Assembly (NCBI GenBank): GCA_002708885.1 | Contig: PAPL01000071.1 | Coordinates: forward strand, 1-5,706 | From: Verrucomicrobiales bacterium | Lineage (GTDB): Bacteria > Verrucomicrobiota > Verrucomicrobiia > Verrucomicrobiales > DEV007 | Length of the DNA: 5,706 nt | Direction: 5' to 3' | Shown: positions 1-5,706 of the stretch, one piece after another | Layout: every line of letters starts with the position of its first letter | Position numbering within the stretch: position 1 is the stretch's first letter | The notes under the pieces: model-generated | What the model was told of the DNA's origin: nothing | Databases searched by the model: none | The model's input: only the letters and a program-made list of their open reading frames with translations | Position numbers and translations under genes: made by a program

Positions 1-1041
1 GGGTTCGTCACATTACCCAATAATGCTGATTCGGACAACGACGGTATAAAGGACGGTGAGGAAATAGAAACTCATTTAACGGATCCCTTGAAGACAGATA
101 CGGATAATGACGGCGCACTTGACGGGTACGAGGTTGCCAGATTCTTTGATCCTCTAGATCCTGACATTAATCCGTCCACGCTCCTCGCGGACTCATATGA
201 GGAATATTCAGGTACTCAGGGCCAAGATGACTGGAACTATGGTTACCGGAACCTCACAGCTGATGGCGGAGAAATAGAGGAATATGACTCAGTCGATGAC
301 TTTGTTGCTTTTGATGAGGCTGAGCATTGGAGGCCTAATTGGAGGCTAGCGCCGTCAGCTGCTCCATGGACACTGTTCAGTGGCCCTGAAGGGAGTCACC
401 CGAACGGAACCAACAGTGCACCTAATGAGGAGCACTGGACTATCCGGCGGTGGACAGCATCTGAACTAGATTCGGAGACACCATTGGGTCTTACATGGCA
501 TACGCGTAAAACGAACCTCAATGGCGGCGGCGTGACTGGTAGTCTTTACGTGAACGGGTCGTTGGTCGATACGCTTTCAATTGCAGGCAATGACGGTACA
601 GGAGAAATCCGGACATGGTATGCGAACTTAAATCCGGGGGACATTGTTGATCTGGCCCTGACACCAACAGGCCCGGACGGAAATGCTTCGGACGGTTCTG
701 ACGGGTCCGCGAATTGGTTGCGTGTTGATACCCGTATTCCTCCCGGTGCAACGCAGCCTGACGGTACTCCTTTCCTTGCGGCCCTTGCTCAGGGATTGCA
801 AATCACCAAAATTTTATATGATTCCGAATCGCCTTCTCTGGTCGTTACTTGGCCGTCAGGAAATGGCCGCAATTACGCAGTTGATATTTCAACGGATCTT
901 TTGGTCGGCGATGATGAGGGGAGTTGGGAAGAGTACGATGACAGTATCCCTGGTGAAGGGGAGGAAACAACTTACGAGATCATTATTGAAGAGCCGTTGC
1001 CTCCAAGGTTTTTTATTCGTGTCCGTGATGTTACAGAATAA
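1..1041 (+). CDS. C-terminal part of a secreted TSP3-repeat protein (5' truncated)
   Basis: The frame is open from base 1 and ends at TAA 1039-1041, so 346 residues are visible and the true start lies left of the window. The TTG near 88 is only an internal codon. Residues 10-21 and 33-44 are two thrombospondin-type-3 calcium motifs (DSDNDGIKDGEE and DTDNDGALDGYE). A Trp/Gly/Tyr-rich beta module follows at about residues 60-245 (DDWNYGYRNLTADGG, EHWTIRRW, SLYVNGSLVDTL, NPGDIVDLAL). It resembles a lectin-like or carbohydrate-binding beta-sandwich that I associate with verrucomicrobial and planctomycetal exoproteins. The last 80 or so residues (LVVTWPSGNGRNYAVDISTDL to RFFIRVRD) match a fibronectin-like C-terminal module common in Verrucomicrobia. 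No C-terminal membrane anchor, LPXTG or PEP-CTERM tail is present, so it is probably secreted or held by other means. Any enzymatic domain would be upstream. The exact function is unknown. Confidence 0.85.
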   Translation, partial: GFVTLPNNADSDNDGIKDGEEIETHLTDPLKTDTDNDGALDGYEVARFFDPLDPDINPSTLLADSYEEYSGTQGQDDWNYGYRNLTADGGEIEEYDSVDDFVAFDEAEHWRPNWRLAPSAAPWTLFSGPEGSHPNGTNSAPNEEHWTIRRWTASELDSETPLGLTWHTRKTNLNGGGVTGSLYVNGSLVDTLSIAGNDGTGEIRTWYANLNPGDIVDLALTPTGPDGNASDGSDGSANWLRVDTRIPPGATQPDGTPFLAALAQGLQITKILYDSESPSLVVTWPSGNGRNYAVDISTDLLVGDDEGSWEEYDDSIPGEGEETTYEIIIEEPLPPRFFIRVRDVTE

Positions 1042-1109
1042 CCGAATTCGGATTATGAGTCATGGATTTCCGCTTTTGTGAGTGATCTTCATGGAATAGA
1101 ATATATCCG

Positions 1110-4100
1110 GTGCTATTAATTTTCAGATCATTGGTAACAGTTTTACTGTTCTTATCCTTTTTTCTTACTTCATGTAAAAAGAAGGAAGAAATAAATTCAG
1201 GGTCTGAGACTAAGGAAATCAAAGAGGCCAATGATCCGGTAGTTCCAGGGACAGAGACAGTGGTTCCCTCATATGATCCGGGAAACGGCGGATGGAAGAT
1301 TGAGGAATGGAATAATGAAATTGTCGCTTATCTTAAAAAGTTAAGTGACAAACTCATCAGTAATGGGGATTGGGAGATTTTTACAAATTCATTGTGTTCT
1401 CCGGATTTCCAAGGCTCGTCTCTTAATTTTCCTAAAGTTTATAAATCTCCCGATCAGGGTAAGGTCATTCTTCTTGGTCCTGAGAATGAGCCGAAAAAGA
1501 AGAATGTTCTTTCCGAATCTGTTAGTGAACTTCTAGATGATCATGGTTTGAGGGGCCGCGTGGAGCGCTCAAGTTTCAAAGTCATTGATATTAAAGTTTC
1601 AGGCAAAAACAAAGTGGACTCTGAGGCAATTGTTCATTTTGCCGGCCGGCACGATGGCGTTTACCGGGAATTGAAGGGCCGGATGAGACTGGAGTGGGGA
1701 TTTGAATCCGGGCTGATGAAACTTCTCCGCTCAGATGGTTCTTTTAGTGCAGTATATTCCTCAATCGGACAGTTCGTTGATGTTACCGAGTCCGCATTAG
1801 GTGATGTTCCCGAATTCACTGAACAATTTTATAGGGGCCAGGACCATTGGACCGGGCGTCTGGAAATGCTGACAGGGATTGATGTGGGGGGATGGCAGGG
1901 AATAGCGGTTGCCGATGTTAACGGGGACGGGAAAGACGATTTGTATGTGGCGCAGCCCGGTGGCTTGCCTAACCGGATGTATGTGAGAAATGATGACGGG
2001 ACCTTCGAGGACCATTCAGTCTCATCAGGAACAAATTTTCTGGATTCTTGTCATGGTAATCTTTTCGTTGATCTGGACAATGACGGGGATCAGGATTTAA
2101 TTTCAGGGGTTCTAGATGGCGCCATTGTCATGGAAAATGACGGAGAGGGGAATTTCACTAAACGTGCCTCGATGCTTCTTCCGGCAGCCGTTCCCTATTC
2201 AATCTCAGCAGCTGATTATGACATGGACGGAGATCTTGATTTTTATGTTTGTTGTTATAATAAGAGGCCCGGAGTGAATCGGCATCATATCTTTGCAAGG
2301 CCGGTACCATACCATGACGCAAATAATGGGGGTCGGAATGCTCTGTTCCGCAATGAGGGTAACTGGTCATTTCGGAATGTGACCATGAGAGAGGGGCTTG
2401 ACGAAAATAACCGTAGGTTCAGTTATGCCTCATCATGGGAAGACTATGATAATGACGGAGACCTTGACCTTTATGTGGCAAATGATTTCGGGCGCAATAA
2501 TTTATATGTCAATGACGGCTCATCGATTCGGTTCAGAGACGTTGCCGAGGAGGCCGGAGTCGTTGATATCGGTCCCGGGATGTCAGTTTCATGGGGTGAT
2601 TTCGATAATGATGGGGAACCTGACCTTTATGTGGGTAACATGTTTTCATCTGCGGGGCATAGAATAAGTTCGCAGGACCGTTTCCATGAGGATGCGGATC
2701 CAGCAGTTAAGGACCATTACAGGAGACATGCTCGTGGAAATTCATTATACAGGAACCGGGGTGACGGTACTTTCAGTGATGTGAGTATAAGTTCCGGGGT
2801 CAGTGTTGGCCGGTGGGCATGGTCATCTAGGCTCGGCGATATGGACGGTGACGGTTATCAGGACATCTACGTTGCTAATGGGTTTATTACTCAGGAGGAC
2901 CCCGGAGATTTGTGAAGCTTTTATTGGCGGCAGGTCGTGTCGAAATCACCTCTATCCCTGACAATTAATCCTGATACTTCGTATCTGGATTCTTTTTCGA
3001 GGCTCGCTCAACGCATTCGGTTGGGAAATTCTTTTAGTGGTAATGAACGTAACTGTGCTTTTTACAACTTAAGTGATGGTAATTTCACTGAACTTTCCTA
3101 TTCACTTGGCCTTGATTTTCTGGACGATGGTAGGGGCCTTGCAGTCACAGACATTGATAATGATGGTGACCCTGACTATTGTGTTACGAACCGGACCGCT
3201 CCGCGTCTCCGATTATTAAGGAATGATCTCAAGACAAATAACCGCTGGCTGACGATTCGGCTTTATGGTGATCCTGAGAAAAAATGCCCGACCGATCCTT
3301 TAGGGGCCAGGGTCCGGATCAAGGTTGGTACCAGGACCATCTTCCGTACGCTTTATGCGGGAGATAGTTTTTTAAGTCAATCAAGTAAGTGGCTTCACTT
3401 TGGCCTCGGAGATTCAGGCGACATTAGTTCAGTAGAGGTTCGTTGGCCTTCCGGGCAGACTGAGTCATTCACTGGAATGTTTCCTGGTCAGAAGTTCATT
3501 GTCAGGCAAGGGAAGGGCGTGGCGGTTCTCGTTAAAGAAACATCTTCAAAGAGTGCACTGGTACCGGCATTACCGGAAATACCGGAACCGGTCGAGGCTA
3601 GCAGAATAAGGCTTTCACAGCCTTTGAAATTGCCTGCGGAATTAAAATTTAAGGGCATGGATGGGAAAATGTCCTCCATTGATGAGTTAACGAGTGATGG
3701 GCCGGTACTCATTAATTTATGGGCCTCATGGTGTGCTCCATGCATAGCGGAGCTTGGGGAATTTGGTGCTGCTGAAGAGAGATTTCGTGATTCAGGAATG
3801 AAAGTCCTCGCCCTTTCATTGGATGGACTCTCTAAGGACGAGGATTTTCGACCCGAACGGATCAGATCGGTTCTGAAGGAATCAGGTTATGTTGGAATGG
3901 CCGGATTCGCTGATGCTGATCTTGTCAGAGTTTTGAATGCATTAATTTTGGAGACAATTTATCGTCACCGTGACCTTCCGGTCCCGGCAAGTTTTCTGAT
4001 AGATAAGGGTTCGTGGCTCACTGTGATTTACAAAGGTCCTGCGGACGTGGATCTGGTTCTCAGGGACCAGTCCAAAGTGGGCCTCGGACCACAAGTGGCT

Positions 4101-4889
4101 CTTCGTGAATCCTCACCTTTCGGAGGGATCTGGATCGGCAAAGAATTTAAAAAGGATCCGATTTCGGTGGCATCGGTATACCGCAGATCCGGTTACATTA
4201 ATGATGCCGGAGATTATCTTAAGGGTTTTATTTCTTCACATAAGATCATACCAGGCAGTGATCCCGGTTCCCGGAAATCTTCACAATTATCAGAAGTGCA
4301 TTTTTTTCTTGGTGAGATCTTTTCAGAACAGAAACAATTCCGTGATGCACTCACTGAATTTAAAGCCGCATCCCATCTGAATCCCAGCTCAAAGAATATG
4401 CTGATGAGAAAAATCTATGCGCTTGCTCAGGCCGGAAATAAAAATGCTTCCATAAAGGAAGCTCTTGGGATAGTGGAGAAATTTCCCAATGACCCCAACG
4501 CTTTGACTTTGTTAGGGGATGTGTATTATGCCCTTGATCAGATGGATGTGGCAGCGGAGGCTTTCAGTAAGGCTCTTGAAATAAATTCAAAGACCATTCC
4601 CGCGCTTCGGGGCCTTGCTCTTATACGGTCAACTGCGGACGAGAAGGAATTAAGGAACGGTGCTGAAGGGGTCAGGCTCGCGGAGTTTCTGATGAAATCT
4701 CCCGGAGCGACCCAGAACCCTGATCTTATTAGAATACTGGCCGCTGCATACCTTGAGTCCGGAGACTATGATAAATCCATAATTCTGGCTGAGAAGGCAT
4801 TTGCAATGGCCCATGAGGAGAGGCTATTGACTCTGATCGATGAGATTCAAAGTCTATTAATTGCAATAAAGGAAAAGCAAAAAGAATAG
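1110..4889 (+). CDS. FG-GAP/ASPIC-UnbV (CRTAC1-like) - thioredoxin - TPR lipoprotein, candidate selenoprotein read through TGA at 2913
   Basis: Two same-frame ORFs (1110-2915 and the frame continuing to TAG 4887-4889) form one 1259-residue protein if TGA 2913-2915 is decoded, as residue 602. The start is GTG 1110: it gives a lipoprotein signal peptide with lipobox LTSC (Cys22), the only other in-frame start nearby is TTG 1131, and no clear Shine-Dalgarno is seen. Residues 60-225 look NTF2/SnoaL-like (tentative). Calcium-type FG-GAP/VCBS motifs start near 269, 321, 369, 445, 497, 577 and, past the TGA, 681 (DxDxDGxxD). The ASPIC/UnbV domain is at about 731-787 (LGARVRI, SKWLHFGLGD, VEVRWPSG), followed by a Pro/Glu linker near 819-829. 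A TlpA/ResA-like thioredoxin domain (about 838-990) has WCAPC (Cys875, Cys878) and a likely cis-Pro959 (VPASFLID). TPR-like helical pairs fill about 1061-1237. The stop therefore splits a propeller from its own last blade and ASPIC domain, not two genes. The partner and substrate are unknown. An envelope thiol-redox or assembly role is inferred. The alternative is a recent pseudogene. Confidence 0.8.
2913..2915 (+). other. In-frame TGA, candidate selenocysteine codon (Sec602)
   Basis: The TGA sits between ...ITQEDPGDL and SFYWRQVVSKSP, and the frame continues for 657 sense codons afterwards. From memory, Planctomycetota/Verrucomicrobiota homologues carry Cys here in a DLC-SFFWRQVV context; this is not verified by alignment. 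TGA is one base from TGT/TGC. Global recoding of TGA to Trp is unlikely because about thirty Trp residues across the genes of this window are all TGG and no other in-frame TGA occurs. A SECIS-like hairpin follows at the correct distance. Alternatives are nonsense mutation or sequencing error. Confidence 0.65.
2923..2946 (+). promoter_or_regulatory. Candidate bacterial SECIS element just downstream of the TGA
   Basis: Hand folding gives an upper stem of five pairs: C2928-G2942, G2929-C2941, G2930-U2940 (wobble), C2931-G2939 and A2932-U2938. The loop is five nt, G2933-G2934-U2935-C2936-G2937. Below a small internal loop (G2926, G2927 against A2943), three A-U pairs extend it: U2925-A2944, U2924-A2945 and A2923-U2946. 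Seventeen nt separate the TGA from the loop GG; the E. coli fdhF SECIS has 18 nt before its GGUC. SelB recognises such apical-loop G residues. It lacks the bulged U of the E. coli element, and the same bases encode YWRQVVSKS, so the similarity is partly constrained by protein sequence. Confidence 0.55.
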
Positions 4890-4949
4890 AGTATTGAAGA
4901 AGATTATTTTAATGAGGAAAGAAAGGTTTCAATGGCTTGCTTATTTATC

Positions 4950-4969
4950 AAAGACCATCGAAGGTCTTT
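4950..4969 (+). terminator. Intergenic hairpin, possible weak terminator
   Basis: A perfect 7-bp inverted repeat, AAAGACC (4950-4956) and GGTCTTT (4963-4969), is separated by a 6-nt loop. It lies 60 bases after the end of the lipoprotein gene and 11 bases before the ATG of the next gene. Only three T residues close the 3' arm, and they pair in the stem, so it is not a strong intrinsic terminator. It could attenuate readthrough, or act on initiation of the downstream gene. Confidence 0.3.
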
Positions 4970-4980
4970 AACTCATTATA

Positions 4981-5706
4981 ATGCCACTAGTTGATCGTTT
5001 AGAGCGTAAATTTGGTTGGATTGCGGTTCCCGGGATCGTCAAGATCATCATGACTTTTCAGGCATTGGTATGGCTCCTTTCCTCATTGCGTGGTGATAAT
5101 GACCTGCTTTTTAAGATTTTTCTGCACAAAGAATCAATTTTAAATGGAGAAGTGTGGAGGCTAGTCAGTTTTGTAATAACGCCTCCAGTAGCACCTGGAT
5201 TGGACGGTACTATCTTCATGTTTTTTGCCGTTTTCTTTTCAATTTTTCTTGGCAATATGCTGGAGAGTATATGGGGGAGTTTTAGGCTGACTCTTTATTT
5301 GATTGGTGGGGTCGTTTGTATGGTCATTGCGGAATTTGTTATTCCTTTTCCACTAGAAATATCTCCTGAATATCAGAACAATATAATATACCTTCATAGT
5401 TTGAGGAGTTTTCTTCTAATCGAGTCCATCCTCTTTGCCTGCGCAGTGTATAATCCTCATTACGTCGTGAGGCTCTTCGGTATCATTCCCGTTAAACTGT
5501 ACTGGATTGCTCTTTTTGGAGGAGGCTTACTGGTTATTAAGGCGGTTGATTCCCTGCCACTTGGAGTAGTTTTTCTTATTTCGCTGAGTAATTTCTTTAT
5601 TGTATTTGTTCCGGGAATGAAAAGGTCCCTGCAGATGAGGGCTCAGGTAGCGGCGAGACGCACCAGATTTGAGGCTGCTAAGGTTCCTGAAAACGAGCCG
5701 TTGCAC
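4981..5706 (+). CDS. Rhomboid-like integral membrane protein, apparently non-catalytic (3' truncated)
   Basis: The frame is open from ATG 4981 to the window end (242 codons). The start is the first ATG after an in-frame TAA at 4969-4971; no Shine-Dalgarno is visible. About six hydrophobic segments are seen, near residues 14-34, 76-92, 103-122, 139-157, 172-188 and 193-211. Rhomboid-fold signatures are NGEVWRLVSFVITPP (55-69), as in the WR loop after TM1, and LGNMLESIWGSFRLTLYLIGG (90-110), as in the LE-xxxGS-xR segment. The catalytic GxSG motif and the TM6 His are not present, so this looks like a rhomboid-like pseudoprotease of the kind often annotated hypothetical in Verrucomicrobia and Planctomycetes. 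The visible C-terminus turns hydrophilic and basic (MRAQVAARRTRFEAAKVPENEPLH), which suggests a cytosolic tail continuing past the edge. It is separated from the upstream lipoprotein by 91 bases, so it could be cotranscribed or have its own promoter. Function unknown. Confidence 0.8.
   Translation, partial: MPLVDRLERKFGWIAVPGIVKIIMTFQALVWLLSSLRGDNDLLFKIFLHKESILNGEVWRLVSFVITPPVAPGLDGTIFMFFAVFFSIFLGNMLESIWGSFRLTLYLIGGVVCMVIAEFVIPFPLEISPEYQNNIIYLHSLRSFLLIESILFACAVYNPHYVVRLFGIIPVKLYWIALFGGGLLVIKAVDSLPLGVVFLISLSNFFIVFVPGMKRSLQMRAQVAARRTRFEAAKVPENEPLH

Noticed and set aside
1042..1051. Perfect 10-bp palindrome directly after the TAA of the first gene, extendable by four A-T pairs with a bulge
   Set aside because: The core stem is only three G/C pairs around AATT and no T tract follows, so it is too weak to call a terminator or operator.
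1076..1102. Possible sigma70-like promoter: TAGAAT at 1097-1102 with a poor -35 (TTGTGA, 1076-1081), which would place the transcript start at about GTG 1110 (leaderless)
   Set aside because: The -35 match is weak, the spacer is 15 bp, and A/T-rich hexamers like this are common by chance; there is no independent support.
2913..2915. Genome-wide UGA reassignment to Trp or Gly
   Set aside because: All of the roughly thirty Trp residues in the window use TGG and only one in-frame TGA exists in more than 6 kb-equivalent of codons examined across the genes' frames; a reassigned code would show many.
3563..3591. Four ACCGG repeats at 9, 9 and 6 base spacing
   Set aside because: They are explained by Pro codons in the Pro/Glu-rich linker between the ASPIC and thioredoxin domains.
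2937..4889. Independent second gene starting at GTG 2937
   Set aside because: It is in the same frame as the upstream ORF, starts in the middle of the CRTAC1/ASPIC homology region, lacks a signal peptide and a clear Shine-Dalgarno, and its first residues continue the upstream family sequence.
4912..4971. Short ORF of 19 codons (ATG 4912 to TAA 4969) with a purine-rich stretch nearby
   Set aside because: It has no recognisable features or regulatory codon run and overlaps the hairpin; it is compatible with chance.

Overview
The window most resembles a chromosomal segment from a member of the Planctomycetota-Verrucomicrobiota group, probably an aquatic or marine verrucomicrobium. This is an inference from protein style: a thrombospondin-type-3 calcium-repeat exoprotein with the C-terminal modules common in that phylum, a very large FG-GAP/ASPIC-UnbV lipoprotein fused to thioredoxin and TPR domains, and a rhomboid-like membrane protein. 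Shine-Dalgarno signals are weak or absent before the two visible starts. All genes lie on the + strand, and no RNA gene, mobile element or CRISPR array is visible.

Layout: (1) 1-1041 is the 3' end of a large secreted or surface protein with TSP3 repeats, cut by the left edge. (2) 1042-1109 is a short intergenic gap. (3) 1110-4889 is a single long gene interrupted once by an in-frame TGA at 2913-2915. A naive gene caller would split it into a 601-codon ORF and a 650-codon ORF, but both are in the same frame and the stop falls inside the CRTAC1/ASPIC-UnbV homology region. (4) 4890-4980 is intergenic, with a hairpin at 4950-4969. (5) 4981 to the right edge is a six-TM rhomboid-like protein lacking the catalytic residues, cut by the window end.

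The main result is that the TGA at 2913-2915 looks like a selenocysteine codon, not a stop. The frame stays open for another 657 codons after it, and conserved-looking family sequence resumes immediately (SFYWRQVVSKSP). In the homologues I remember, this position is Cys (DLC-SFFWRQVV). A stem-loop starts 7 to 12 nt after the TGA and presents GGUC in its apical loop, 17 nt after the TGA, which closely matches the layout of bacterial SECIS elements such as E. coli fdhF. The product would be a 1259-residue lipid-anchored periplasmic or surface protein: NTF2-like region, seven calcium-binding FG-GAP/VCBS motifs, Sec602, ASPIC/UnbV domain, TlpA-like thioredoxin domain with WCAPC, then TPRs. The main alternatives are a recent nonsense mutation or a base-call error. 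Nothing in the window can tell whether the genome encodes SelA, SelB, SelD and tRNA-Sec.
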